Below are positions 35,420 through 44,373 of a stretch of DNA of 64,000 nucleotides, one piece after another (position 1 is the stretch's first letter; each line of letters starts with the position of its first letter). The notes beneath the pieces are model-generated. The model worked only from the letters and a program-made list of their open reading frames with translations, ran no database searches and had not been told where the DNA came from. Origin of the DNA: Arenibacter algicola (GTDB lineage: Bacteria > Bacteroidota > Bacteroidia > Flavobacteriales > Flavobacteriaceae). Position numbers and translations under genes: made by a program. The DNA lies in the NCBI RefSeq assembly GCF_018860365.1, contig NZ_JAHKPO010000015.1, forward strand, positions 38,913 to 102,912. Direction: 5' to 3'.

Positions 35420-37108
35420 ATGAAAGGCTTTTTCTTAGGATTTTTTCTTTTTACCTCAATGTTTTATGGGCAAGCTCCATATCCAAAGGATTTTTTCCGC
35501 TCTCCCTTGGATATTCCAATAGTTCTATCTGGAACATTTGGGGAATTGCGCTCCAACCATTTTCACGCAGGAATCGATATTAAAACACAACAGAGACAGG
35601 GATTACCGGTCTACGCTATAGGTGAGGGTACGGTTACCCGAATAAAAGTTTCGGAATGGGGCTATGGAAAAGGACTTTATATTGCCCATCCCAATGGTTA
35701 CACTTCTGTCTACGGACATCTTCAAAAGTTTTCTCCTGAAATAGAAGCCTACGTAAAGAAGATCCAATACCAAAAAAAATCTTTTGAAGTGGAGATTTTT
35801 CCTGAATTTTCAGAGCTTAAGGTTCAGAAAGGTGATCTTATCGCCTTCACAGGAAATACAGGTGGATCTGCCGGACCCCACCTACATTTCGAAATTAGAA
35901 ACAGTGCCTCCGAAATGCCGACGAATCCACTTTTACATGGAATTGAGGTACGGGATGCTACAGACCCTACTTTGTTGAATGTTTATGCCTATCCACTTTC
36001 GGAGAACGCTCAGGTAAATCAAAGTCAGGAAAAAATAAAACTAAAATATCATAGACAAAGTGATGGCACCTATCTTGCCGACAAGGTAACTGCGCTTGGC
36101 ACCATTGGGTTCGGAATAAATGCATTTGACCGCCAAGACCTTGCTGCCAACCAAAACGGGGTTTATTCCGTGAAACAAATAGTGAACGGAAAATTATACA
36201 CCGAATTTAATTTTGAAACATTTTCATTTACAGAAAGCAGATACATAAACACCTTGATAGATTACAACCATTACAGTACTTACAGGGAAAGGATTCAAAA
36301 GTGTTTTAAGGACGAAAGCAATCTTTTGGGTATATACAAGACCATTTATAATAATGGAAAAATAGAGGTTAGTGAAGGTTTATCCTATAATGTGGAAATT
36401 CATATTTATGATCTTGCCGGAAATCTTACCAAATTGGTTATACCTGTGGAAGGAAAACTTGAAGAAATTAAAATTCCTAAAATAGAAGAGAAAACGGACA
36501 ACTATATTATTGCCAAAAAACCTAACAATTTTGATTTGGGCGCAGCAAAAGTATACTTCCCGGCCAATACGTTTTACGACAACTTTTATATAGATCTAAA
36601 AAAAGGAAAGGATACCGTTACAATTCACAATAGTAAGGTACCCGCTCATAGAAACTTTACAATAACCTTTGATGTTTCAAAATATTCGGAAGAGGAAAGG
36701 AAACAAATGTACATTGGACGATTGGACAATAATAGAACTGCAAATTACGCCTCTACCTATAAACGGGGCACTACCTTTACAACAAGGACCAGGGACCTTG
36801 GCACCTATACCTTGGCAAAAGACACTGTGGCTCCGCAAATTAGACCTAAAAATTTCAAAGACAAACAGTGGCTTACCAACTACAGTTATTTAAGCTTAAA
36901 AATTACGGACGATCTGAGTGGAATAGACACCTACAATGCAACCCTCAATGGTGAATGGATACTTCTGGAATATGAGCCAAAGACAAATACCATCACCTAT
37001 AATTTTGATGACCTTATATTGGATAAAAAACAATGTGATTTGAAAGTAGTGGTTACCGATAATGTTGGTAATAGCAGTACTTTCACAAGTACTTTTTACA
37101 GAAAATGA
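35420..37108 (+). CDS. M23 family metallopeptidase (secreted)
   Basis: A 562-residue exported protein. After a signal peptide (to about 17) comes an M23 domain at about 45-175: NHFHAGIDIKT with the H-x3-D zinc pair, GEGTVTRIKVSEWGYGKGLYIAHPNGYTSVYGHL, and SAGPHLHFEIRN with the HxH pair. These keep all ligands of lysostaphin-type endopeptidases, which cut peptidoglycan cross-links. The remaining 380 residues look like beta-sandwich repeats, possibly for binding the cell wall or outer membrane. The stop codon TGA is 4 nt before the TTG start of the TonB receptor, so the two are cotranscribed. Confidence 0.92.
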   Translation: MKGFFLGFFLFTSMFYGQAPYPKDFFRSPLDIPIVLSGTFGELRSNHFHAGIDIKTQQRQGLPVYAIGEGTVTRIKVSEWGYGKGLYIAHPNGYTSVYGHLQKFSPEIEAYVKKIQYQKKSFEVEIFPEFSELKVQKGDLIAFTGNTGGSAGPHLHFEIRNSASEMPTNPLLHGIEVRDATDPTLLNVYAYPLSENAQVNQSQEKIKLKYHRQSDGTYLADKVTALGTIGFGINAFDRQDLAANQNGVYSVKQIVNGKLYTEFNFETFSFTESRYINTLIDYNHYSTYRERIQKCFKDESNLLGIYKTIYNNGKIEVSEGLSYNVEIHIYDLAGNLTKLVIPVEGKLEEIKIPKIEEKTDNYIIAKKPNNFDLGAAKVYFPANTFYDNFYIDLKKGKDTVTIHNSKVPAHRNFTITFDVSKYSEEERKQMYIGRLDNNRTANYASTYKRGTTFTTRTRDLGTYTLAKDTVAPQIRPKNFKDKQWLTNYSYLSLKITDDLSGIDTYNATLNGEWILLEYEPKTNTITYNFDDLILDKKQCDLKVVVTDNVGNSSTFTSTFYRK

Positions 37109-37112
37109 AACA

Positions 37113-39581
37113 TTGAGACTTTTTAAACTATTTTTCCTTGTCGTTTTAACATCCTCGGCAACCGTTCTAAAGGCACAAACGGCTACCATAACCGGTGTGG
37201 TTTTTGACGAAAACCAAACCCCATTGCCCAATGTTAATATTGCATCCAAAAACCAAGGAACTTTTTCCGATGTGAACGGGTTTTATATTTTGGAAATAAT
37301 AGCGGACCAGGAAACAACAATAACTTTTTCCCATTTGGGGAACGAAAGGCTAATTCTCAAAGACCTAATTCTGAATACCAATGAGAATTATGAATTCAAC
37401 CCTGTTCTAAAAAATGAGGCAATACTTATTGCCGAGGTTGTTGTAACCCCTGTAGGCAACAGGTACGCTGAGGGAATTACAACTATTTCATCAGATATTG
37501 TGCGAAATATTCCAGGACCTAATTCGGGGGTGGAGAACATCTTAAAGCTTTTGCCAGGGGTATCCTCCAACAATGAGCTCAGTACCCAGTACATGGTAAG
37601 GGGGGGCAATTTTGACGAAAACTTGGTGTATGTCAATGACATAGAGATTTATAGGCCCTTTCTAATACGCTCCGGACAACAGGAAGGCCTAAGTTTTATA
37701 AATAGCGACATGGTGGGAAACTTGCAATTTTCCGCAGGAGGTTTTCAAGCCAAATATGGGGACAAACTTTCCTCTGTTTTGGATATCACTTATAAAACAC
37801 CTGTTTCCTTTGGACTTAAAATAAATGCGACCCGTCTTGGGACTTCGACAACTTTGGAAAGCGTATCCAAAAACAAGAAATTATCTTCCTTAACCAGCAT
37901 CAGGTCTCGGGACAACAGCCTCCTTGTAAATAGCCAGAACACCAATGGCAACTACGACCCCTCTTTTTTTGATATTCAACAATTTACTACCTACATATTT
38001 TCCAACAAATTTAGAATCAGCTATCTAGGAAATATTTCGATCAACAATTATAGAAACCAACCCTTTACCAGGCAGACCAATTTTGGGACCCTGAATGATA
38101 TAAAGACTTTAACGGTCTATTACTCCGGAAGCGAAAAAAACCAGTACAGGACCAACCTAAACGCGCTGAAAGCGGAATACCAATTAAATGACAAAACCAC
38201 TTTAAAACTTATTTCCTCCCTGTATTTTAATAGGGAGCAAGAATATTCCGATGTAATATCCCAATACCGGCTTAGTGAGTTAAATGCAGGTCTTGAAGAC
38301 GATATTTTAGGGGAGCCTACCCCTATAAACGGATTGGCCACACAATACAATCGGGCCAGAAATGATCTGGATGCTAAAATCTTCAATTTGGAACATAAAG
38401 GCATCCACACCAAAGATGGGAAGGCTATTTCATGGGGGCTTAAATACGAGCATACCGATATTAGGGACCAAATTAGGGAATCCGAATTCTTAGACTCTCT
38501 GGGATATATGGTACGGCCTCCAAATTCTGGTTATAATCGTAATGAACCCGAAACACCCTTTGAAGCGCCCTTGGTGCCTTACGAGGGTATTTTTGCCAGG
38601 AATTCGGTAAACACCAATAGACTCTCCGGGTTTGCGCAATACAGCCATAGAACACAATGGAACGACCATAACATTTATTATAATATAGGAGCCAGAGCCA
38701 GCCATTGGGTCGTGAATGGCAAAAATCTTAAAAGTAGCGGACATACCATATTTAGTCCCAGGGCCCAATTTTCCATTAAGCCAAATTGGAAAAAAGATAT
38801 GCTGTTCAGACTCTCCGGGGGAGTCTACCAACAGCCGCCATTATACCGGGAATTAAGGGATAACAATGGTATTGTTCATCCTGAGGTGGAGGCCCAAAAA
38901 TCCTATCATATTGTATATGGAAACCAATACAGTTTTAAATTATGGCAAAGACCGTTTACGCTGATCGGTGAGGCCTATTGGAAAAAAATGACCCATGTAA
39001 ATCCATATACCTTGGAAGATGTCCGTATAAGATATGCAGCCCTAAACAATGCAAAAGCTTACGCTTACGGGGCAGAATTAAGATTAAACGGCGCCTTTGT
39101 TCCCGGTACGGAGTCATGGTTTAGTTTAGGCTACCTTAAAACAGAGGAGAACATTAATTACCGGGGATATATTTCGAGGCCCACAGATCAGCGTTTAAAA
39201 GTAGGCATTCTCTTTCAGGACTACATGCCAGAAGTACCGGACCTTAAAATGTACTTAAACCTAGTTTATAATACAGGACTGCCCGGAGGCTCACCTAGCT
39301 ATACCGACCCCTACCTTTATCAAAATAGATTAAGGGATTATAAGCGTGCAGATTTAGGAATTTCCTATATTTTTGTGGGAGCCAATAAATCCAATGACAA
39401 AAATGCGTTTTTACGTGTTTTTAAGGATCTGAGTGGCGGCTTTGAAATATTTAATTTATTTAACAATCAAAATTCCATAACCAACACATGGGTAAGGGAT
39501 TTGTTAAACGAACAACAATTTGCCGTACCCAATTTTATGACCGGCCGTATCTTAAATATTAAAATTGAGATGCGTTTTTAG
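37113..39581 (+). CDS. TonB-dependent outer-membrane receptor with carboxypeptidase-regulatory-like domain
   Basis: An 822-residue outer-membrane transporter. TTG at 37113 gives the signal peptide LRLFKLFFLVVLTSSATVLKAQ; upstream ATGs are out of frame or inside the previous gene. Residues about 25-105 are a carboxypeptidase-D-regulatory-like domain (TITGVVFDENQTPLPNVNIASKNQG). The plug is at about 115-225 (IPGPNSGVENILKLLPGVSSNN, TQYMVRGGNFDENLVYVNDIEI) and the beta-barrel fills the rest, ending in an aromatic residue (MRF) as outer-membrane barrels do. No SusD partner is adjacent, so the substrate is unlikely to be a typical SusCD glycan; siderophore or other ligand cannot be decided. Confidence 0.9.
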   Translation: MRLFKLFFLVVLTSSATVLKAQTATITGVVFDENQTPLPNVNIASKNQGTFSDVNGFYILEIIADQETTITFSHLGNERLILKDLILNTNENYEFNPVLKNEAILIAEVVVTPVGNRYAEGITTISSDIVRNIPGPNSGVENILKLLPGVSSNNELSTQYMVRGGNFDENLVYVNDIEIYRPFLIRSGQQEGLSFINSDMVGNLQFSAGGFQAKYGDKLSSVLDITYKTPVSFGLKINATRLGTSTTLESVSKNKKLSSLTSIRSRDNSLLVNSQNTNGNYDPSFFDIQQFTTYIFSNKFRISYLGNISINNYRNQPFTRQTNFGTLNDIKTLTVYYSGSEKNQYRTNLNALKAEYQLNDKTTLKLISSLYFNREQEYSDVISQYRLSELNAGLEDDILGEPTPINGLATQYNRARNDLDAKIFNLEHKGIHTKDGKAISWGLKYEHTDIRDQIRESEFLDSLGYMVRPPNSGYNRNEPETPFEAPLVPYEGIFARNSVNTNRLSGFAQYSHRTQWNDHNIYYNIGARASHWVVNGKNLKSSGHTIFSPRAQFSIKPNWKKDMLFRLSGGVYQQPPLYRELRDNNGIVHPEVEAQKSYHIVYGNQYSFKLWQRPFTLIGEAYWKKMTHVNPYTLEDVRIRYAALNNAKAYAYGAELRLNGAFVPGTESWFSLGYLKTEENINYRGYISRPTDQRLKVGILFQDYMPEVPDLKMYLNLVYNTGLPGGSPSYTDPYLYQNRLRDYKRADLGISYIFVGANKSNDKNAFLRVFKDLSGGFEIFNLFNNQNSITNTWVRDLLNEQQFAVPNFMTGRILNIKIEMRF

Positions 39582-39696
39582 TACTGAAAATAAGTTTTAA
39601 CCGTAAAATGGACAAGCACATGGGGCAATAACATTTTTAAGCCCCCTGGAAGTATCAACAGAGACTGTGCTGTGTAAAAAGAACAAATAGCATTAG

Positions 39697-40350
39697 ATGA
39701 AAAATATTCTTATAATTATTTTTACCCTTAGTTGCCTAGGTGTATCCGCTCAAAAGAACATTTATGAAAGTGAAAAGTTCGATGAATTGAGCCAAGACCA
39801 TACTAATTTGGCCATAATCCCATTCTTGACCAATTTGGAGTTGAAAGATGAAATATCCAGTGCTGAATTAAAAGATTTGGAGGAGAAGGAAGGCTACGCC
39901 GTACAGGATGCACTAGAAACTTATTTCTCTAAAAGAAAAAAGAAAAAGAAATTTTCCGTAGAATTCCAGAATATAAAAAATACCAATGCCATCTTAAAAC
40001 AAAATGGTATTTCGTACGACAATATTGATGTTTACAGCGTAAAAGAGCTAGCTCAAATTTTAGAAGTTGATGGCATTATAAGTGGTACTTTGGACTTAAA
40101 CGTACTTCTATCCAAAGGAGTCCCTACAGAATTTAGCCTTCTAGATTATATTAACGGCGATGCCAATTACGGCCGAATTGGGGTAAAAATAAGTGACGGC
40201 ATAACTGGCAAATTGCTCTGGAAATACGAAAAACAAATCAATAAGAAATCGGGAAAGAACACTACAGACCTCATAGACCTGATGATGAAACTGGCTTCCA
40301 GAAAATTCCCTTACGACAGGGAACGCCCACGAGATAGAAAAAAGAACTAA
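39697..40350 (+). CDS. Secreted protein, CsgG/FlgO-like fold suspected
   Basis: A 217-residue exported protein (signal peptide MKNILIIIFTLSCLGVSAQ). The middle has an alpha/beta pattern like CsgG/FlgO-type lipoproteins: LAIIPF near 44, a helix from about 60-80, then VKELAQILEVDGIISGTLDLNV (about 113-135) and ISDGITGKLLWKYEKQI (about 165-180). The match is by pattern only and the family name is uncertain. A lysine-rich stretch (SKRKKKKKF) at about 80-90 is notable. Its TAA overlaps the TAG stop of the opposite-strand cysteine desulfurase (shared CTAA, 40347-40350), leaving no room for a terminator. Confidence 0.65.
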   Translation: MKNILIIIFTLSCLGVSAQKNIYESEKFDELSQDHTNLAIIPFLTNLELKDEISSAELKDLEEKEGYAVQDALETYFSKRKKKKKFSVEFQNIKNTNAILKQNGISYDNIDVYSVKELAQILEVDGIISGTLDLNVLLSKGVPTEFSLLDYINGDANYGRIGVKISDGITGKLLWKYEKQINKKSGKNTTDLIDLMMKLASRKFPYDRERPRDRKKN

Positions 40351-41495
40351 TTGGAACCAAATTCCTTTAGTACCTCAACCACATAATCCAATTCTTCTTT
40401 CGTATTATATTTTGAGAACGAAAATCTCAAAGAAGGCTTTTCCATGTCTTCAGGGGAAAGTATTTCAGTAAGAACGTGCGAACCGATATCGCTACCGGAC
40501 TGACAGGCACTGCCTTTGGAACAGGCTATACCCTTTAGATCCAAATGAAACAACAACATCAACGCCTTTTCAGAATCAAAAGGGAGACGCGCATTCACAA
40601 GGGTATAGGTACCTCCCTCCATGTCCCCGGAAAGACCATTAAAGGCTACATCGGGAATTGCATTGGATAATTTTTCTATAAAATATCTTTTTAGCTCCGT
40701 CACATAATTCCTTTCCTCTTCCAAGTGGTCATAAGCCGCTTTAAAGGCCTCTTCCAAACCCACAATATTGTGAAACGGTTCAGTTCCTGCTCTAAAGCCA
40801 CGCTCCTGCGATCCCCCAAAAATCAAGGGTTTTAGACCAGCATTTCTTTTAATATAAGCAAATCCAACCCCCTTGGGACCATGAAATTTATGTGCCGCGG
40901 CGGTCAGGAAATGAGCATTGGTTTTCTGCACATCCCATGGGAAATGTCCAATAGACTGTACCGTATCGGAATGAAATAAGGCATCGTTTTCTATACAAAG
41001 TTTACCAACAGCGGCTATATCCGTAATATTTCCTATTTCATTGTTCACATGCATCAAACTCACCAGTTTCTTACTGCCATCCCTCTTCAGCAGTGACTCC
41101 AAATGGGCAAGATCCGGATTTCCATAGCTATCCAAATCCACATACTGGAGACCTATACCATATTCCTGGGCCAGCGCCTCAGCCGTATGCAATACGGCAT
41201 GATGTTCTATTTTGGAGGTAATCAAGGTTTTTATCCCAAGATCCCTGACACTGCACCTAAGAATCATATTATCAGCTTCGGTACCTCCCGAAGTAAATAT
41301 TATCTCCGCGGGGTGGGCATTTAAGTACTTAGCAATAGTTTTTCTTGTTTTTTCAATAGCCGTTTTAGCTGTCCTTCCAAAACCATGGGAAGAAGATGGA
41401 TTACCATAGCAGCTTGCCAAGGCATCTTGCATTTTTGAGATGACTTCGGGTCTAACCTGAGTGGTTGCGGCACTATCCAAATAAACCTTTTTCAT
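40347..41495 (-). CDS. Cysteine desulfurase (class V aminotransferase, NifS/IscS-like)
   Basis: A 382-residue PLP enzyme releasing sulfur from cysteine for iron-sulfur clusters or thiolation. The start at 41495 gives the canonical beginning KKVYLDSAATTQVRPEV; the longer frame to 41546 adds 17 unlikely residues. Visible are the cofactor region (TSGGTEADNMIL), the Schiff-base lysine in TAAAHKFHGPKGVGF (about 202-216) and the catalytic cysteine loop GSACQSGS (about 326-333). The short loop and sequence suggest the group I (NifS/IscS) type. Leftward and monocistronic; convergent with the CsgG-like gene. Confidence 0.92.
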   Translation of the reverse strand: MKKVYLDSAATTQVRPEVISKMQDALASCYGNPSSSHGFGRTAKTAIEKTRKTIAKYLNAHPAEIIFTSGGTEADNMILRCSVRDLGIKTLITSKIEHHAVLHTAEALAQEYGIGLQYVDLDSYGNPDLAHLESLLKRDGSKKLVSLMHVNNEIGNITDIAAVGKLCIENDALFHSDTVQSIGHFPWDVQKTNAHFLTAAAHKFHGPKGVGFAYIKRNAGLKPLIFGGSQERGFRAGTEPFHNIVGLEEAFKAAYDHLEEERNYVTELKRYFIEKLSNAIPDVAFNGLSGDMEGGTYTLVNARLPFDSEKALMLLFHLDLKGIACSKGSACQSGSDIGSHVLTEILSPEDMEKPSLRFSFSKYNTKEELDYVVEVLKEFGSN

Positions 41496-41617
41496 TAAAA
41501 AATAAATCAAATTAAAAACTTTCCCAACTCCAGGAGAGTTCGCCAAAATTACTTGAAATAAAGTTAATTTCCTGTAAAATGCTTATAAACCTCTAGGATT
41601 ATAACCTATATTTCGAT

Positions 41618-41625
41618 TAAATTTG
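41618..41625 (+). promoter_or_regulatory. -7 element ending 4 nt before the 41630 lipoprotein start (leaderless arrangement)
   Basis: TAAATTTG, then AGGC, then ATG at 41630. Exact TAnnTTTG match with the leaderless spacing seen elsewhere in the window. Confidence 0.5.
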
Positions 41626-41629
41626 AGGC

Positions 41630-42139
41630 ATGAAAAATCTGTTGACTTTCCTTTTGTGCTTAATCCTTTTCTCATGCGATGATGGGGATTTAACCATAGA
41701 AACTATAGACTTTGACGATATTGACATAGATTACTGTGACACTACAGTAACGACCAGCACCACTTTATTCTTTAAAATTAACGGCAACGAGGCTCTAATT
41801 CTCACCTTAGCAAGTGGAACACTTAAGAATGAAGCATCGGACGGAGAGGTTGAATACCCTATCTCCACCAGTACCACCCTCACCTATCGTGATTTTTCCG
41901 ATGATGTATCCAGTGATTATTTTTGCGATGTTATCCCAGTAACGGAACCCACGGTAATTGAAGAAATAGAGGCTCAAAGTGGTTCTGTACTAATAACCAC
42001 TACGGCAATAGTTGATGGAGAAAGCACTTCTTACGAACACACAATAAGGCTTAGCGAGATTACTTTTATCAATGCTTCCAACAATCAGCGGATAACCGAT
42101 TTAAGTATCAATGATTTTGGAACGGTGACAACCAATTGA
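41630..42139 (+). CDS. Acidic lipoprotein, probably surface-exposed
   Basis: A 169-residue lipoprotein of unknown function: signal peptide and lipobox LFSC (Cys16), immediately followed by DDGD. Acidic residues right after the lipidated cysteine form the Bacteroidota lipoprotein export signal, so surface exposure is likely. The mature part is poor in basic residues and rich in Thr, Ser, Asp (TVTTSTTLFFKING), with beta-strand pattern. No named domain is recognised. Stop TGA at 42137-42139 abuts the stop of the opposite-strand Smr gene with zero bases between. Confidence 0.72.
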   Translation: MKNLLTFLLCLILFSCDDGDLTIETIDFDDIDIDYCDTTVTTSTTLFFKINGNEALILTLASGTLKNEASDGEVEYPISTSTTLTYRDFSDDVSSDYFCDVIPVTEPTVIEEIEAQSGSVLITTTAIVDGESTSYEHTIRLSEITFINASNNQRITDLSINDFGTVTTN

Positions 42140-42688
42140 TTATTGGGTGTTCTGAAAAAAATATACTTCTGTGGCCCCTAGGCCATATTTCTGGTAGTCG
42201 GCATCATAATACTTTGCATTTTCGTACCGTTTAAAAAGAAAATATAGCTCTTCCTTTAATATACCTTCCCCAACACCGTGAATAAATACAACCTTTTGTA
42301 TCTTTTTACGAATAGCGAAATCCAGTTGACGTTTGGCCGTATCGAGTTGAAGGTTCAACATTTCAAAATTGGTCATTCCTTTTGTAGAGGGTGTTAACTT
42401 ATCTATATGCAGATCAACTTCCATTTGTGGGGCATACCGCTCCTTGCTTCTTAATTTCTTGATATGCCTATTCTTTGGCACTTCTTTCTCCGCTTTTATT
42501 TTAGCTACCTCATAATTGGATACTTTAATAGCATTGGAGCCGCTAACTTTCAATAATTCAGCTGCCGTATATTTCAATAAGAACCCGTCATTACTTTCCA
42601 CTGTAATTTGCCCATCATTTACTTTTATAACAACCCCTTGAACAATATCATCGATGGCTTCAACTTTATCTCCTACCTTAAAACCCAT
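42140..42688 (-). CDS. Smr-domain protein with N-terminal KOW/SH3-like part
   Basis: A 182-residue protein of the Bacteroidota Smr/DUF2027 group. The first 60 residues form a small SH3-like barrel (FKVGDKVEAIDDIVQGVVIKVN). The C-terminal Smr domain has the DLHI motif (EVDLHID, about 90-96) and IHGVGEGILKEEL (about 137-149), the HGxG loop that binds or cleaves nucleic acid in MutS2-type Smr domains. Stand-alone Smr proteins may act in RNA or DNA processing, target unknown. It overlaps the upstream small membrane gene by one base (TAATG). Confidence 0.85.
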   Translation of the reverse strand: MGFKVGDKVEAIDDIVQGVVIKVNDGQITVESNDGFLLKYTAAELLKVSGSNAIKVSNYEVAKIKAEKEVPKNRHIKKLRSKERYAPQMEVDLHIDKLTPSTKGMTNFEMLNLQLDTAKRQLDFAIRKKIQKVVFIHGVGEGILKEELYFLFKRYENAKYYDADYQKYGLGATEVYFFQNTQ

Positions 42689-42885
42689 TAGTTCTTTTCT
42701 TTGTCTTTGTCCTCATCCGCATACTGATCTATACTCCACAATTGTGTGGTCTTGTACAAACCGAACATTAAAAGCACAATTCCAATACTCAAAGCATATT
42801 CCTCATGCATAATACGGTCTCCCAACCCCGCAATTGCAGCCCCTACAATAATCAATACCAAATAAAAAGTCCGTTTTGTTTTCAT
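42688..42885 (-). CDS. Small two-helix membrane protein
   Basis: A 65-residue protein with two hydrophobic segments (about 5-22 and 29-45) and a charged tail (DQYADEDKDKEKN). No family recognised. It has an exact promoter element four bases before its ATG and overlaps the Smr gene by one base, so the two form a leaderless operon. The tail is probably cytoplasmic. Confidence 0.6.
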   Translation of the reverse strand: MKTKRTFYLVLIIVGAAIAGLGDRIMHEEYALSIGIVLLMFGLYKTTQLWSIDQYADEDKDKEKN

Positions 42886-42889
42886 TGCC

Positions 42890-42897
42890 CAAAAATA
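42890..42897 (-). promoter_or_regulatory. -7 element ending 4 nt before the small membrane gene (leaderless arrangement)
   Basis: Reverse-strand TATTTTTG, then GGCA, then ATG at 42885. Same arrangement as the plus-strand cases, now on the other strand. Confidence 0.5.
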
Positions 42898-42944
42898 ATA
42901 GTAATTTTCGGTAAAGAATTATATTAGTACTTTAAATAATCCTG

Positions 42945-43247
42945 ATGGCAATTCTCTTGGAACTGGAAAATTATATGCTCCCATGCATGAACAAGCAGAT
43001 TTTCGGCATTGAGTGTCCCGGTTGCGGAATTCAACGATCTATTTCCTATCTATTGGAAGGCAATTTTATAGATGCCTTAAAGATATACCCGGCCATTTAT
43101 ACCATTATATTTCTAGTTGGTTTTATTGGTGCCTCACTATTGTTCGATATCAAAAATTCCTTCAAGATCAAAATCTATCTTTTATACCTAAACGCTGGAA
43201 TCATCATTGTAAGTTACATTTACAAAATGGTTCACCTAATACATTAA
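42945..43247 (+). CDS. DUF2752 membrane protein, first copy
   Basis: A 100-residue membrane protein of the DUF2752 family. The hallmark is at about 25-33, CPGCGIQRS, a CxxCGxxR/S motif after FGIE. Two hydrophobic segments follow (about 48-63 and 74-92). The true start may be ATG 42945, TTG 42957 or ATG 42975; the first is kept. DUF2752 is widespread in Bacteroidota and Actinobacteria with no established function. It opens a cassette of four small rightward membrane-protein genes (42945-44320) with gaps of 9 and 37 nt and then an overlap. Confidence 0.8.
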   Translation: MAILLELENYMLPCMNKQIFGIECPGCGIQRSISYLLEGNFIDALKIYPAIYTIIFLVGFIGASLLFDIKNSFKIKIYLLYLNAGIIIVSYIYKMVHLIH

Positions 43248-43256
43248 AAAAGAATT

Positions 43257-43595
43257 ATGGAACAACAAAAATTACCCAACGCAACACTAATATTAGTTTT
43301 CGGGATTATTTCAATAGTTACCTGCTGCTGCTATGGAATTATTGGATTGATATTCGGTATCGTCGGCCTTATTCTAGCAAAAAAGGCCACTATCCTCTAT
43401 GCAGTAAACCCCAGTATGTATGAAGGATACAACAATGTTAAGTTAGGGAAAACCTTATCGATTATAGGTATTGTCTTGAATATTCTAGTAATCTTCTTCT
43501 TTATTTGGATCATCTCTATTATTGGTTGGGATGCATTACAGAACGAAGAACTTATGAGGGAGAGAATGGAAGATTATTTTCAAAACCTTCAATAG
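43257..43595 (+). CDS. CCC-motif membrane protein
   Basis: A 112-residue two-helix membrane protein. The first helix contains three consecutive cysteines (ISIVTCCCYGIIGLIFGIVGLIL, about 18-40), then a loop with YEGYNNVKLGK, then the second helix (LSIIGIVLNILVIFFFIWIISIIGW, about 67-91) and an acidic tail. This is the CCC-motif family of Flavobacteriia. The helix-loop-helix layout with cysteines in the first helix parallels the CD225/dispanin protein encoded next. Starts 9 nt after the first DUF2752 gene. Confidence 0.8.
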   Translation: MEQQKLPNATLILVFGIISIVTCCCYGIIGLIFGIVGLILAKKATILYAVNPSMYEGYNNVKLGKTLSIIGIVLNILVIFFFIWIISIIGWDALQNEELMRERMEDYFQNLQ

Positions 43596-43632
43596 ATTTA
43601 ATTATAACCCATCAATTTAATTAAGCATTTTT

Positions 43633-43917
43633 ATGGAAAACAACCAAACCCATCCCAAACCGAACAACTATTTGGTTTTAGCTATTATCAGCACTGTATT
43701 TTGTTGCCTAATACCCGGTATAGTAAGTATAGTAAATGCGGCCAAGGTAAATGAGGCCTATGCCCTTGGCAATTACGAACAGGCAGAGAGAGCTTCCAAA
43801 AATGCAAAAACATGGGCTATTGTTGGTATTGCTATAGCCGGCTTGTTCTGGCTTTTATATATCGCATTTTTTGGCCTGGCCATTTTTGGAGGATTAATGA
43901 GCAGTAGTGATTTCTAA
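43633..43917 (+). CDS. CD225/dispanin family protein
   Basis: A 94-residue protein of the CD225/dispanin superfamily, which includes the interferon-induced IFITM proteins of animals. The signature is present: NNYLVLAIISTVFCCLIPGIVSIVNAAKVNEAY with the double cysteine (about 11-44), then the loop GNYEQAERASKNAKTW (about 46-61) and the second helix AIVGIAIAGLFWLLYIAF. In animals these residues insert in membranes; in bacteria the role is unknown. It lies in a cassette with two DUF2752 proteins and a CCC-motif protein and overlaps the second DUF2752 gene by 11 bases. Confidence 0.85.
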   Translation: MENNQTHPKPNNYLVLAIISTVFCCLIPGIVSIVNAAKVNEAYALGNYEQAERASKNAKTWAIVGIAIAGLFWLLYIAFFGLAIFGGLMSSSDF

Positions 43918-44320
43918 TAGAAAAAAAATAGTAGTAGCGATCATATTGGGAGTGGTATTCCTTGGAATACTACTCCTTTATTTTTTCTACAACCCCAGTA
44001 ATTCCAACCATTTTCCACAATGTCCATTTTTGACCGCCACAGGCTATTACTGTACAGGTTGTGGAAGTCAGAGGGCATTGCACGATTTACTCCACTTGGA
44101 TATAATGGGTGTTGCCAAACACAACCTACTCTTTATTCCTGCATTTTTATTGATTGCCTACCATTGGGTGCGTAGTTACGCCCCCTTAAAGGGCAAAGAA
44201 AGCTTACCAGATTTAATATATCACCCCAAAACTCCCATAGTGTTGTTTATAATAATTACCCTGTTTACCATTTTAAGGAATATTCATCTTTATCCTTTTA
44301 CCCTTTTGGCTCCAGAATAA
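43907..44320 (+). CDS. DUF2752 membrane protein, second copy
   Basis: A 137-residue DUF2752 protein starting with GTG at 43907, inside the end of the dispanin gene (11-base overlap, translational coupling). The first helix (KKIVVAIILGVVFLGILLLYFFY) is followed by the hallmark YYCTGCGSQRALHDLLH (about 47-63), then two more hydrophobic segments (about 75-92 and 112-126). Compared with the first copy it has an extra N-terminal helix. A leftward-acting hairpin follows directly. Confidence 0.82.
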   Translation: MISNRKKIVVAIILGVVFLGILLLYFFYNPSNSNHFPQCPFLTATGYYCTGCGSQRALHDLLHLDIMGVAKHNLLFIPAFLLIAYHWVRSYAPLKGKESLPDLIYHPKTPIVLFIIITLFTILRNIHLYPFTLLAPE

Positions 44321-44350
44321 AAAAAGCCCGCTATAAAATCAATAACGGGC
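44319..44350 (-). terminator. Terminator of rocD
   Basis: GCCCGcTAT (44326-44334) pairs with ATAaCGGGC (44342-44350) with one mismatch. On the reverse strand it ends in a run of T residues (plus A-run 44319-44325), placed 24 nt after the rocD stop. It may also end the rightward cassette, though its plus-strand T-run is short. Confidence 0.65.
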
Positions 44351-44373
44351 CATCTCTTTCAAGGTGAAGATCA

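Noticed and set aside
37113..39581. SusC-type glycan receptor
   Set aside because: There is no SusD gene beside it and the length (822) is shorter than the roughly 1,000 of SusC proteins; general TonB receptor is the safer call.
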